A DNA stretch of 11,760 bases, from the NCBI GenBank assembly GCA_036388095.1, contig DASVSL010000093.1, positions 1 through 11,760 on the forward strand. The letters run 5' to 3'. Made by a program: the position numbers and the translations under genes. Each line of letters starts with the position of its first letter. Position 1 is the first letter of the stretch. The notes beneath the pieces are model-generated. The model made no database searches and was not told the DNA's origin. It saw nothing but the letters and a program-made list of their open reading frames with translations. This document shows, in pieces, positions 1 through 7,710 of this stretch. This DNA is from DASVSL01 sp036388095. Lineage in GTDB: Bacteria > Patescibacteriota > Saccharimonadia > Saccharimonadales > Saccharimonadaceae.

Positions 1-2862
1 AAAGACGTCATCGCCCGATGGGGCGACAAACACGCTGATGCCGTCAAGAACACGCGACTCATTGCCGATCGCTGCGATGTGTCACTCGAGTTTGGTAAAA
101 TCCTCATCCCGACGTTTCCTGTCCCCGAAGGTCAAACCGAAAAGACGTATCTTCATCAGCTTGTCTGGCAAGGTCTGGCCTGGCGTTACGGTGGGGTCAG
201 CCTGGATGCTATTGAGGCCCTGGATATCGGTTCAGCTCGAGCAACTCTTGATGAAGCTATCACTACTCGGACTGAATATGAGCTCGGCGTCATCGACAGC
301 ATGGGCTTCAACGGCTACTTCCTTATTATTCACGATTTTATCAACTGGGGTAAAAACCGCGGTATTATCTTCGGCCCTGGCCGAGGGTCAGCTGCTGGTT
401 CGATCATTGCGTACGCGCTCAACGTGACCGAGCTTGACCCGATCAAATATGACCTGCTGTTTGAGCGTTTCTTGAACCCGGACCGTATTAGCATGCCGGA
501 CGTCGATATCGATATCCAGGACACTCGCCGCGATGAAGTTATTCAGTACTGCGTCGAAAAATACGGCAAAGAGCGTGTCGCCAACATCGCGACCTTTGGC
601 AAAATGGCTGCGCGCGCGGCGGTCCGTGATGTGGCACGTGTCCTGCAGATGCCGTACGCCGATGCCAACCGCCTCGCCAAGCTGATCCCACCGCCTGTGC
701 AGGGGCGGCATATCCTGCTCAAAGATAGTCTGCTGCAAGACGCCGACCTAAAGGCGGAGTATGACAAGAGTCAGCTTGCTCGCGAGGTGATCGATTACGC
801 TATTATCCTCGAAGGAACGATCCGTAGTCATGGTGTGCACGCCGCCGGGGTGGTGATCGCACCGGATGACATCGTGAAGTTCGCGCCACTAGAAATGTCA
901 TCAAAAGGCGTGGTGGCGACCCAGTACCCGATGGGGCCTGTCGAAGAACTCGGTCTTCTAAAGATGGACTTTTTGGGCCTGAGCAACCTCAGTATCATCA
1001 ACAATGCCCTACGCATCATCCGCAAGGTCTACGGGGATGATATCCAGCTACGCGATATCCCGCTCGACGATGTACCGACCTATGAGCTGTTTCAGCGCGG
1101 TGATACCACTGGCGTGTTCCAGCTAGAATCGGCCGGCATGAAACGGTACCTACGAGAGTTAAAGCCGACCGTTTTCGAGGACATCATCGCCATGGTGGCA
1201 CTGTATCGACCTGGACCGATGCAGTTTATCGACAGCTTTATTAAGCGAAAACACGGCGAAGAGGAGATTACCTACCTCGATCAAGGGATGGAGAATTCGC
1301 TCAAAAGTACCTACGGTATCTTGGTCTATCAAGAACAGTTCATGCAGATCTCAAAAGAGTGGAGTGGTTTTACCGGTGGTCAGGCCGACACACTACGAAA
1401 AGCGGTCGGTAAGAAAAAGATCGATCTGATGCGCAAAGTAAAAGTTGATTTCGTCGAAGGTGCGATCAAGACAAGCGGGGCGCGAAAAGAGGTCGCCGAA
1501 AAATTCTGGGATCAGTTGGAAGAGTTCGCCAATTACTGTTTCAACAAATCGCACGCCGCCTGTTACGGTTTGATCGCCTACTGGACGGCATACCTAAAAG
1601 CACATTACCCGGATGCCTTTATGGCCGCTCTGATGACGAGTGACCTTGATGACACGGATCGGCTGGCAATTGAGATCAGCGAATGCCAGCACATGGGCCT
1701 CAAGGTTCTCCCACCTGATGTCAACCAAAGCTTCGTCGAGTTCGGCGTCGTACAAGGTGAAAACCAAATCCGATTCGGAATGGCAGCGGTCAAAGGGGTC
1801 GGAACGGGCGCGGTCGAAGAGATTCTGCGTGCCCGCGAAGACGGACCGTTCGAATCTGTTGCCGATTTCGTGCGTCGGGTGAGTACGCGTGCCGTCAACC
1901 GTAAGGCCTGGGAATCACTCGTCCGGGCCGGAGCATTCGATAGTTTCGGTAACCGGTCGGATCTACTGTTTAATTTAGAAGATATCTTGGCTTACGGTGC
2001 AAAATTACAGCGCGAGGCGGCGACCGACCAAGCCGATTTGTTTGGGGGGCTGGCGGAGGCCGTCAAAGCGCCCGACCTCGTACTTCAGCCTGCCCCAGAG
2101 CAGCATGCCGAACGTGAGCGTCTGCAGTGGGAGCGCGAATTACTAGGCCTGTATCTAAGTTCTCATCCACTTGACCCATACGATGATTACTTCGCCGAAC
2201 AAACCGTTCCACTCAGTAGTCTCAAGCCAGAGCACGATCGAAAAGCTGTCATCGTCGGTGGCGTTATTAACAGCGTGCGGCAGATTGTGACGAAGACTGG
2301 TAACAAGATGGCGTTCGTGGCAATGGAAGACAAATCGGGCGAAGGTGAGGTTGTCGTGTTTCCGAATCTTTACGAAGAAGTCGGGAAGCTTTTATTGCAA
2401 GACGAAGTTATCAAAGTCGAAGGGAAGATTAGTAGTACGGATCGTGAAGGTAACAGCCTAGGTGAAGCGAAAATTATCGCCGACACAATTACTGTCGTGA
2501 CGACCCGTGAACTAGACGCTTACAAGGCAAGTGGTACGAAAATGAAGGCACTAAAACCTAGTAAGCCTCGTCCAAAAACTGCTGCTGTGGCCGCCGCAAA
2601 AACACCAACCGAAAGCTACATTTATAAATCTGTCAACGAGACGCCGCAGCGCCTCTACGTAAAAATTACAGATCCAACGGACCATACCAAGCTGCATACT
2701 CTCAAGAAACTATTAGGGGCGAGCAGTGGTGATAGCGAGATTATCCTTGTGCTAGGTGATAAATCGTCCGCCATGCGTCTACCGTTCAAGGTCAATCCTA
2801 AGCCAGACTTACAGGCGGCAATTGGCGATTTATATGGCAGTGAGCACGTCGTCCTCAAGTAG
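1..2862 (+). CDS. dnaE: DNA polymerase III alpha subunit, 5' partial
   Basis: Catalytic subunit of the replicative DNA polymerase. The frame is open from base 1 and the visible 953 residues begin inside the PHP-to-polymerase region (NTRLIADRCDVSLEFGK resembles E. coli DnaE near residue 260-280), so roughly the first quarter lies upstream. The catalytic aspartates of the palm are present: PDVDIDI with D169 and D171 (codons at 505 and 511) and MDFLGL with D323 (967). Other family motifs are YRPGPM, GILVYQEQFMQI and FNKSHAACYGLIAYW. A helix-hairpin-helix region follows (about 590-610, VKGVGTGAVEEIL), then an OB fold (about 747-815) and a C-terminal tail that is weakly conserved in the family. 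The GTG at 79 is an internal valine, not a start. The gene converges on the CAP-protein gene with only 34 bp between stops and no convincing terminator there. Confidence 0.97.
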   Translation, partial: KDVIARWGDKHADAVKNTRLIADRCDVSLEFGKILIPTFPVPEGQTEKTYLHQLVWQGLAWRYGGVSLDAIEALDIGSARATLDEAITTRTEYELGVIDSMGFNGYFLIIHDFINWGKNRGIIFGPGRGSAAGSIIAYALNVTELDPIKYDLLFERFLNPDRISMPDVDIDIQDTRRDEVIQYCVEKYGKERVANIATFGKMAARAAVRDVARVLQMPYADANRLAKLIPPPVQGRHILLKDSLLQDADLKAEYDKSQLAREVIDYAIILEGTIRSHGVHAAGVVIAPDDIVKFAPLEMSSKGVVATQYPMGPVEELGLLKMDFLGLSNLSIINNALRIIRKVYGDDIQLRDIPLDDVPTYELFQRGDTTGVFQLESAGMKRYLRELKPTVFEDIIAMVALYRPGPMQFIDSFIKRKHGEEEITYLDQGMENSLKSTYGILVYQEQFMQISKEWSGFTGGQADTLRKAVGKKKIDLMRKVKVDFVEGAIKTSGARKEVAEKFWDQLEEFANYCFNKSHAACYGLIAYWTAYLKAHYPDAFMAALMTSDLDDTDRLAIEISECQHMGLKVLPPDVNQSFVEFGVVQGENQIRFGMAAVKGVGTGAVEEILRAREDGPFESVADFVRRVSTRAVNRKAWESLVRAGAFDSFGNRSDLLFNLEDILAYGAKLQREAATDQADLFGGLAEAVKAPDLVLQPAPEQHAERERLQWERELLGLYLSSHPLDPYDDYFAEQTVPLSSLKPEHDRKAVIVGGVINSVRQIVTKTGNKMAFVAMEDKSGEGEVVVFPNLYEEVGKLLLQDEVIKVEGKISSTDREGNSLGEAKIIADTITVVTTRELDAYKASGTKMKALKPSKPRPKTAAVAAAKTPTESYIYKSVNETPQRLYVKITDPTDHTKLHTLKKLLGASSGDSEIILVLGDKSSAMRLPFKVNPKPDLQAAIGDLYGSEHVVLK

Positions 2863-2896
2863 CGCACGGTGACAAACGTAGCGGTGGCGCGAAGGC

Positions 2897-3967
2897 TTAG
2901 CCAACGCGACCATACGTCGTCAGTAGGATGACTGCACCTATTGCGGCAAAAATTGCCGCGTCGATGGCAGGATGAGTGAGCACGAAATGTTCTCCCGCGT
3001 GAACAGTGTGCGTCAACGCTATCCGGTGGGTCAAGGCGTACCCGATGGCAATAAAACTCAGCAGCAACACGCCCACGAGTGCTGTCAGCGACAACTGGTT
3101 CGTGTATAGTCCGCTTACGACTGAGATGGTCGATGATTGTGGCGCGGATAAGATCGGTTTGGTCGCTGTCGCTATCGGTACTGCAGACGTCTCGTCGCTT
3201 GGTGTAGCGGCCGTCGTATCATTTGGCCGTGTCGATGACGGTTCGATTGGTGTTGTCGGTGCCGCCGGTGCGCTTTGCGATATTGGTAGTGGCGTGGTGT
3301 TTGCCGGAGTACGTGGTGTCGATGGTGGCGCCTGCGACGGAGGCGTCGGTACGGCCGGTGCCGCCTGGATCGAGGACGGCTGGGTATTGGCGGTTTGCTG
3401 CGGTGGTACAGACGCTGCGCTCGCGCCCGGCTTCAGGCCATAATGGGCCACGACGATCGTCTGCTGCCCGCTGCCAACAAAATTTGGTGTCTGGACAAAT
3501 CCGAACCCGACGTCGGCGTACTCACCTACTATATTGGCGCGGTGACCGGGGCTGTTCATCCACCCGTTGATTGTGTTTTGGCTGTTAGAGAACCCATACG
3601 CTAGGTTTTCACCGGCTCGCTGGTAAGTGTAGCCTGCCTGACCAAAAAAATACCACGGCTGTGTCCCGTCTGGCGCTACGTGTGCCCAGTAATCATTCGC
3701 GACCATATGCTCGGCTTTTGCTTGCGCGGCGTTACTTAGCTGGGTGTCCAGGGTGAGGTTACCGAGCCCGTTTTGGTTACGGGCAGCATTCGTCCCCGCT
3801 AGTAATGCACTGCGGCTCATTTCGGTCGCGTAGGCGAGCACGTTTCCTGGCTGCGTAACCGCACCTGCGCCGGCATCATAACGGACGATAAACAATGTAA
3901 GCAGTAAGGCGCCAAGGAGCCCGACACGTCGTAGGTGGTATGTCTTATGATGCGATGTTTGTTTCAT
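2897..3967 (-). CDS. CAP-domain (YkwD/SCP-like) secreted or surface protein
   Basis: A 356-residue exported protein. It has an N-terminal hydrophobic segment (about 14-30) after a basic stretch, so a signal peptide or anchor. A CAP/SCP/PR-1 domain spans about 50-178, with the family signatures H96 in NDYWAHVAPDG, E120 in RAGENLAYG and H142 in MNSPGHRANI. A Pro/Thr/Ser/Ala-rich linker follows (about 183-280), then two hydrophobic segments (293-313 and 332-352). This arrangement would hold the CAP domain outside the membrane on a flexible stalk. Bacterial CAP proteins of this type are common, and their biochemical activity is generally unknown. The ATG at 3967 lacks a clear Shine-Dalgarno sequence but has an extended -10 box 14 nt upstream. 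It lies 31 bp downstream of the SpoU methyltransferase gene on the same strand. A role in contact with a host or neighbouring cell is speculation. Confidence 0.9.
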   Translation of the reverse strand: MKQTSHHKTYHLRRVGLLGALLLTLFIVRYDAGAGAVTQPGNVLAYATEMSRSALLAGTNAARNQNGLGNLTLDTQLSNAAQAKAEHMVANDYWAHVAPDGTQPWYFFGQAGYTYQRAGENLAYGFSNSQNTINGWMNSPGHRANIVGEYADVGFGFVQTPNFVGSGQQTIVVAHYGLKPGASAASVPPQQTANTQPSSIQAAPAVPTPPSQAPPSTPRTPANTTPLPISQSAPAAPTTPIEPSSTRPNDTTAATPSDETSAVPIATATKPILSAPQSSTISVVSGLYTNQLSLTALVGVLLLSFIAIGYALTHRIALTHTVHAGEHFVLTHPAIDAAIFAAIGAVILLTTYGRVG

Positions 3968-3971
3968 GTGT

Positions 3972-3997
3972 CGTTCGATTTACTATATCATCGAACG
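3972..3997. repeat. Inverted repeat, 8-bp arms, 10-nt loop
   Basis: CGTTCGAT at 3972-3979 and ATCGAACG at 3990-3997 are perfect inverted repeats flanking an AT-rich 10-nt spacer. The element fills the 31-bp gap between the methyltransferase stop and the CAP-protein start, and the predicted -10 box of the CAP gene lies in and beside the spacer. No T-tract follows on either strand, so an operator or weak processing hairpin fits better than an intrinsic terminator. Confidence 0.5.
3982..3990 (-). promoter_or_regulatory. Extended -10 box upstream of the CAP-protein gene
   Basis: On the minus strand the sequence reads TGATATAGT (TGn plus TATAGT), ending 14 nt before the ATG at 3967. No good -35 is visible. 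If used, it gives a 5' leader of about 7 nt. Confidence 0.45.
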
Positions 3998-3998
3998 T

Positions 3999-4484
3999 TC
4001 ATCGGATCAGTTGGTACAGGGCGACGGCCGCCGCGACGCTAACATTGAACGATTCCTTACGGCCAAACATCGGAATTTCAAGCAGGACGTCGCATTCAGT
4101 GCGCAGTGACGGTGGCATTCCGTTTACTTCCTCGCCCAGTAGAAGGGCGAGCTTATTTGGGGCTTTGTAGTCACGCAGATTGACAGCAGTGGGGTCTTGC
4201 TCTAAGCCGACTATGGTATAGCCGGCCGACCGGAGCGCATCAAGCGGCGGAGTTTCATAATGTTCTATTTTCATGTACGTCTCGGCGCCTAACGAGGTCT
4301 TCGCTATCTGGCTTGTCAGGCGTTTGGCAATATGAGGTAATCGCGTGTCATCTGGAAGCTCCGGGTACGGCGTCACGCCACTGGCAATAAAACGAGTGAC
4401 ACCGAAGCCATCACTACTGCGCAGTAATGACCCGACGTTGTGGGCTGAGCGGATGTCATGGGCGATTAGGATAATCTCAGTCAT
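3999..4484 (-). CDS. SpoU/TrmH-family RNA 2'-O-methyltransferase
   Basis: A 161-residue protein consisting of the SPOUT methyltransferase fold alone, without the N-terminal L30e-like substrate-binding domain of TrmB/RlmB-type members, so TrmL-sized. The three SpoU motifs are clear: motif 1 DIRSAHNVGSLLRSSDGFG (10-28, with N16 and R22), motif 2 LALLLGEEVNGMP (112-124) and motif 3 LEIPMFGRKESFNVSVAAA (135-153). Members transfer a methyl group from S-adenosylmethionine to a ribose 2'-OH in tRNA or rRNA, using a knotted dimer. The sequence does not tell which RNA base is the target. The ATG at 4484 has an extended -10 box ending 6 nt upstream, so the mRNA is probably leaderless. It is divergent from the pilus-type ATPase and co-directional with the CAP gene. 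Confidence 0.93.
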   Translation of the reverse strand: MTEIILIAHDIRSAHNVGSLLRSSDGFGVTRFIASGVTPYPELPDDTRLPHIAKRLTSQIAKTSLGAETYMKIEHYETPPLDALRSAGYTIVGLEQDPTAVNLRDYKAPNKLALLLGEEVNGMPPSLRTECDVLLEIPMFGRKESFNVSVAAAVALYQLIR

Positions 4485-4490
4485 ACCCTC

Positions 4491-4499
4491 ACTATAGCA
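4491..4499 (-). promoter_or_regulatory. Extended -10 promoter of the SpoU methyltransferase gene
   Basis: The minus strand reads TGCTATAGT, then six bases, then ATG (4484). Transcription would start at or within a base or two of the start codon. No consensus -35 was found at 16-18 bp. Confidence 0.6.
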
Positions 4500-4500
4500 A

Positions 4501-4530
4501 CTGACAGGGCTTATGTTTATCTGTTACAAT
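4501..4530 (+). promoter_or_regulatory. Promoter of the PilB-like ATPase gene, leaderless
   Basis: CTGACA (4501-4506), an 18-bp spacer ending in TGT, then TACAAT (4525-4530). The last base of the -10 box lies 8 nt before the ATG at 4539, so the transcript is predicted to begin at or next to the start codon. It is back-to-back with the promoter of the divergent methyltransferase gene. Confidence 0.7.
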
Positions 4531-4538
4531 TGCCCCAG

Positions 4539-6152
4539 ATGCACAGCGATCAAGACGAAAAGTACCGCAATTTAGAAGAGGCCAGTACTAAGCAGCGCGC
4601 CACCCTGCTAGGGCTTGGCTATTTGGACAGTCGTGGAATTTCCCAAGCCGCTGCGCTCATATCTGGAGTATTGTCGCTCGAAGAGATGTACAAGGGCAAG
4701 CTTGTACCGCTCCAAGCCGGCACGGACGAGCAGCCATACGTGTTCGCCGTCACCAGTGGTACGCCGCAATCTGTCATGACTGCGATGAAAAAATCGTACA
4801 ACGATAATGGCCACGTCGTCGATTATCTTCTCATCTCCGACCTTGGCTATCGTGAGTTCATGGCTCGCTATGACCCGCCCAAAGAAGTGCACTACGATGA
4901 CGTCAAGATCGCCCAAGAGGGCGACAGCGACACCATCAAAAGCGTGTCGCAAACACTCGAAGGTGTCAGTAGCGACAGTATCCTGGACTACCTGATCGAT
5001 CAGGCGGACCACCTTGGTGCCAGTGACATCCATATCGAAAACCAACGCGACGGGGTCCGGATACGATTGCGAGTCGACGGCGCGCTGCACGCTGTTGCAA
5101 CGATCAGCCATGAAAAATACCGTATTTTGCAGGGTGCACTCGCTAGCCGCAGCAACATCTCGACGGCGGCACCTGAACCACAGACCGGTCATATGCAGCG
5201 TCAGTCCGCCAAAGACGGCAAGCTGCTTAATATGCGTATCGAAACCGTCCAGACGGCGTATGGTATGGATGCGGTCATTCGTCTGTTTAATTTCGACGAA
5301 TCCATGCTGCAGCTCGACAAACTCGGTCTGACGCAAGCAACGTATGACAAACTGCAGGATGTCATCAAGCACCCACACGGCTTAGTCCTGGTCGTCGGGC
5401 CAACCGGTTCAGGTAAGTCAACCACCTTGTTTTCGGTCATCAACGCCCTCAACGAGCCGACCCGCAAGATATTGACGCTCGAAGACCCGATTGAAATTAC
5501 CGTGCCAGGAATTGTGCAGATTCCCGTTAATACCGGTGGCGGCGCCAATTTTGCCGAGAACCTGCGCGCCGTGTTGCGGCTTGACCCCGATGTCGTGATG
5601 GTTGGTGAGATTCGTGACACCGACACCGCAAAAACAGCCATTCAGGCGTCGATCACGGGCCATTTGGTGCTCAGCACCTTCCACGCCGGGAGCGCCGCGG
5701 CCGCGTTTACCCGTATCATCGATATGATCGGGCAAAACCCGATCTTTGCCAACGCCATTCAGATGGTCCTGGCGCAACGGCTGGTGCGAAAGCTGGACGA
5801 CGCCACCAAAATTCCGTATGAACCGGATGAAGCCACCAAAACCTGGATTCGCGATAGTTTGAGTAATCTGCCAAGTGACGTCGAAAAACCCAATCTCGAT
5901 ACCGTCACGCTATATAAACCTGGCATTACAGCCGATTCACCGTTTGGCTATAAGGGCCGTATTATGCTGATGGAGCAACTGCTGGTAACGGGCGAAATCG
6001 GACGCTTGATTCGTGCTGACATGAAAGATATCGACGTCGTCGAAATCGAAAAGTCGGCGATTGCGGGCGGTATGATGACGATGCTCCACGACGGACTGCT
6101 CAAATGCCTGCGCGGTGAAACGACGATCGAAGAAGTCAACCGCGTTCTCTGA
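4539..6152 (+). CDS. pilB: Type II secretion/type IV pilus assembly ATPase (PilB/GspE family)
   Basis: A hexameric motor ATPase that powers pilus extension or pseudopilus-type secretion at the inner face of the membrane. It has 537 residues from the ATG at 4539. An in-frame TTG at 4530 is less likely, because the -10 box ends there. After an N-terminal region (about 1-140) come Walker A GPTGSGKS (287-294, K293), the Asp box LEDPIE (314-319), Walker B/Glu LDPDVVMVGEIRD (348-360, E357) and the His box GHLVLSTFH (374-382). The four-cysteine zinc motif typical of PilB/GspE is absent: the usual CPHC position reads DDAT (420-423) and the second CxxC position reads PGITADSPFGYKG (461-473). The rest of the C-terminal domain is family-like. 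No pilin or pilus membrane gene is adjacent, so the specific system cannot be assigned; the pilB symbol denotes the family. Confidence 0.9.
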   Translation: MHSDQDEKYRNLEEASTKQRATLLGLGYLDSRGISQAAALISGVLSLEEMYKGKLVPLQAGTDEQPYVFAVTSGTPQSVMTAMKKSYNDNGHVVDYLLISDLGYREFMARYDPPKEVHYDDVKIAQEGDSDTIKSVSQTLEGVSSDSILDYLIDQADHLGASDIHIENQRDGVRIRLRVDGALHAVATISHEKYRILQGALASRSNISTAAPEPQTGHMQRQSAKDGKLLNMRIETVQTAYGMDAVIRLFNFDESMLQLDKLGLTQATYDKLQDVIKHPHGLVLVVGPTGSGKSTTLFSVINALNEPTRKILTLEDPIEITVPGIVQIPVNTGGGANFAENLRAVLRLDPDVVMVGEIRDTDTAKTAIQASITGHLVLSTFHAGSAAAAFTRIIDMIGQNPIFANAIQMVLAQRLVRKLDDATKIPYEPDEATKTWIRDSLSNLPSDVEKPNLDTVTLYKPGITADSPFGYKGRIMLMEQLLVTGEIGRLIRADMKDIDVVEIEKSAIAGGMMTMLHDGLLKCLRGETTIEEVNRVL

Positions 6153-6176
6153 TCAGACACCCGCAACACGTTTCTG

Positions 6177-6185
6177 TGGTTAAAT
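6177..6185 (+). promoter_or_regulatory. Possible extended -10 upstream of the 6229-6516 ORF
   Basis: TGGTTAAAT lies 43 nt before the ATG at 6229, with no clear -35. The small ORF may instead be read through from the upstream ATPase gene, since no terminator is evident in 6153-6228. Confidence 0.25.
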
Positions 6186-6228
6186 ACTTCTTGATCGCAG
6201 CACATCCCTCCTAGCGACAGGTTGAGAC

Positions 6229-6516
6229 ATGGTTACAGATGACAAGCGATACTGTATCGTTGTATCGCTCAGTGATTTTGAAGCCCTCGCAAGGCAGTTA
6301 CCCAGTAGCACCGTGACGATCAGTGAACGGTTCTCATCACAGGAAGCTGCCGAACGGTACCTTACACGACGATTCCCTACGATCGTAAAGAGTCGACGCC
6401 AAAAAAGCGCTTCGATCGGGTTCCGATTCCGACGGCAGTTTAAGTTTTCCGTTGCATACGATTTGCCCGGCACCTGGAAAACCAAGCGTCGGTATGAGAT
6501 ATGGGAAAAGCTGTGA
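6229..6516 (+). CDS. Hypothetical small basic protein
   Basis: A 95-residue protein I do not recognise. It has no signal peptide or membrane segment. The N-terminal half (RYCIVVSLSDFEALARQL) looks like a mixed alpha/beta fold, and the C-terminal half is rich in Arg/Lys and aromatics (residues about 47-93). Nucleic-acid binding is possible but unsupported. The start at 6229 is preceded by a short AGG (6219-6221) at 7-nt spacing. Support that it is real: it fills an otherwise empty 398-bp interval between the ATPase and malic enzyme genes, and a strong hairpin followed by a T-rich run begins 5 bp after its stop on the same strand. It converges on the malic enzyme gene with 34 bp between stop codons. 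Confidence 0.6.
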   Translation: MVTDDKRYCIVVSLSDFEALARQLPSSTVTISERFSSQEAAERYLTRRFPTIVKSRRQKSASIGFRFRRQFKFSVAYDLPGTWKTKRRYEIWEKL

Positions 6517-6520
6517 GATG

Positions 6521-6556
6521 TGGCCTGTCGAAGGAATCGGCAGGCTACTTTTATTT
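6521..6556 (+). terminator. Intrinsic terminator after the 6229-6516 ORF
   Basis: A 9-bp stem (6523-6531 with 6537-6545; one G-U pair), extendable by two weaker pairs, has the 5-nt loop AGGAA and is followed by CTTTTATTT. The T-rich tail overlaps the stop codon region of the convergent malic enzyme gene. On the minus strand the stem has a C-A mismatch and no immediate T-tract, so it mainly serves plus-strand transcription. Confidence 0.7.
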
Positions 6557-7684
6557 GATAACGGCGGCGATGGCCGGAACCACGCGCTCGTCAAACACGC
6601 TCGGGATAATGTTGTCGGCAGACGGGTCATTGACCAGGGCGGCAATAACTTCGGCAGCGGCGATTTTGTGGTCGTCAGTTATATCACGGACCGGGTTATC
6701 AAGCGCACCGCGGAAGATACCAGGGAAGGCCGTCGCGTTGTTGACCTGGTTAGGGAAATCGCTGCGTCCGGTCGCGATGATCGCCACGCCAGCCGCACGG
6801 GCCTCAGCCGGCATGATTTCGGGAGTCGGATTGGCCAGAGCGAAAACGATCGGGTCGGGCGCCATCGTTTTGATCAGTTCCTCATTCAAAAGTCCTGGTT
6901 GTGAAACACCGATGAAAACGTCGGCACCGCGGAGGGCATCGGCAAGCGAGCCATCGACTGACCCATCGGCATGCTCCAGCAGCAGTTTCTTCGCGTCGTT
7001 CAGGTCGGTTCGGTTGGTGCTAACAATTCCTTTGCTATCAACCGCCAAGATTTGCCCGACACCATATTTTTTGAGTAGTTTGACGATGGCGGTACCGGCC
7101 GCTCCGGCGCCAACGACGACGAATTTTGTCTCGCTCAACGTGCGCCCAGTCAATTCCGCGGCGTTGATTAGCCCGGCCAGTACGACCACGGCCGTGCCGT
7201 GCTGATCGTCGTGAAATACTGGAATCGGTAGCTCGGCTTTTAACCGTTCTTCGACTTCGAAACAAATAGGTGCAGCGATATCTTCGAGGTTGATGGCGCC
7301 GAAACTTGGTGCGATTGCTTTGACGACCGCCACGATCTCGTCGGCGGTGTGGACGTCGAGCGTAATAGGGACACTGTCGATACCGGCGAAATGCTTGAAT
7401 AGCAGCGCTTTGCCTTCCATGACAGGCATACTGCCACGCGGGCCGATGTTGCCGAGGCCAAGGACGGCCGAGCCATCTGAGATAACAGCCACCAGGTTGT
7501 TGGTCCAGGTGTAGACGGGCAGTAGCGACGGGTCGTCGGCAATTGCCCGGCTGACCGCAGCGACACCGGGGGTGTAGTAGATACTTAATTTGTCTTTTGT
7601 CAGTTCTGATTCATCGCGGAGTTTCGTCGTGATTTTGCCTTTAAACGCTTTGTGGGTCTCAAGGGCGGCTTTGTCATAATCCAT
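6551..7684 (-). CDS. Malic enzyme (malate dehydrogenase, decarboxylating)
   Basis: Oxidatively decarboxylates malate to pyruvate and CO2 while reducing NAD(P)+, in the cytoplasm. At 377 residues it matches the short bacterial form: malic enzyme domain plus Rossmann domain, without the phosphotransacetylase-like extension of MaeB. Visible motifs are YYTPGVA (36-42, catalytic Tyr), SDGSAVLGLGNIGP (69-82), EGKALLFK (90-97, catalytic Lys K92), NLEDIAAP (132-139, metal ligands E133/D134), FHDDQHGTA (157-165) and the dinucleotide-binding VVGAGAAGTA (190-199), followed by D216. NAD versus NADP preference cannot be decided from this. Late motifs ALANPTPEI and NNATAFPG are also intact. Its ATG at 7684 sits 6 nt after an extended -10 box. 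In a reduced genome this enzyme would link malate to pyruvate and reducing power. Confidence 0.96.
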   Translation of the reverse strand: MDYDKAALETHKAFKGKITTKLRDESELTKDKLSIYYTPGVAAVSRAIADDPSLLPVYTWTNNLVAVISDGSAVLGLGNIGPRGSMPVMEGKALLFKHFAGIDSVPITLDVHTADEIVAVVKAIAPSFGAINLEDIAAPICFEVEERLKAELPIPVFHDDQHGTAVVVLAGLINAAELTGRTLSETKFVVVGAGAAGTAIVKLLKKYGVGQILAVDSKGIVSTNRTDLNDAKKLLLEHADGSVDGSLADALRGADVFIGVSQPGLLNEELIKTMAPDPIVFALANPTPEIMPAEARAAGVAIIATGRSDFPNQVNNATAFPGIFRGALDNPVRDITDDHKIAAAEVIAALVNDPSADNIIPSVFDERVVPAIAAVIK

Positions 7685-7690
7685 CAGTCA

Positions 7691-7699
7691 AGTTTAGCA
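7691..7699 (-). promoter_or_regulatory. Extended -10 promoter of the malic enzyme gene
   Basis: The minus strand reads TGCTAAACT, six bases, then ATG (7684), the same geometry as the SpoU methyltransferase gene. No consensus -35 is seen. A leaderless transcript is predicted. Confidence 0.55.
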
Positions 7700-7710
7700 C
7701 CAGAAATGGG

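Noticed and set aside
79..81. GTG as the dnaE start
   Set aside because: The frame is open and family-like upstream to base 1 (KDVIARWGDKHADAVKNTRL), so the gene begins before the window.
2863..2896. Terminator between dnaE and the CAP gene
   Set aside because: Only a weak, mismatched pairing extending into the CAP gene (about 2883-2912) is seen, with no T-tract on either strand.
3006..3443. 145-codon plus-strand Gly/Val/Ala-rich frame
   Set aside because: It is the antisense of the low-complexity Pro/Thr/Ser linker of the CAP protein; the repeated composition explains the open frame.
4530..4538. TTG as start of the PilB-like ATPase
   Set aside because: The codon begins at the last base of the predicted -10 box, so it would not be in the transcript; the ATG at 4539 fits the leaderless geometry.
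4608..5378. 256-codon minus-strand frame antisense to the PilB-like ATPase
   Set aside because: It is fully covered by a strongly conserved gene on the other strand and has no recognisable protein features; it is a compositional shadow.
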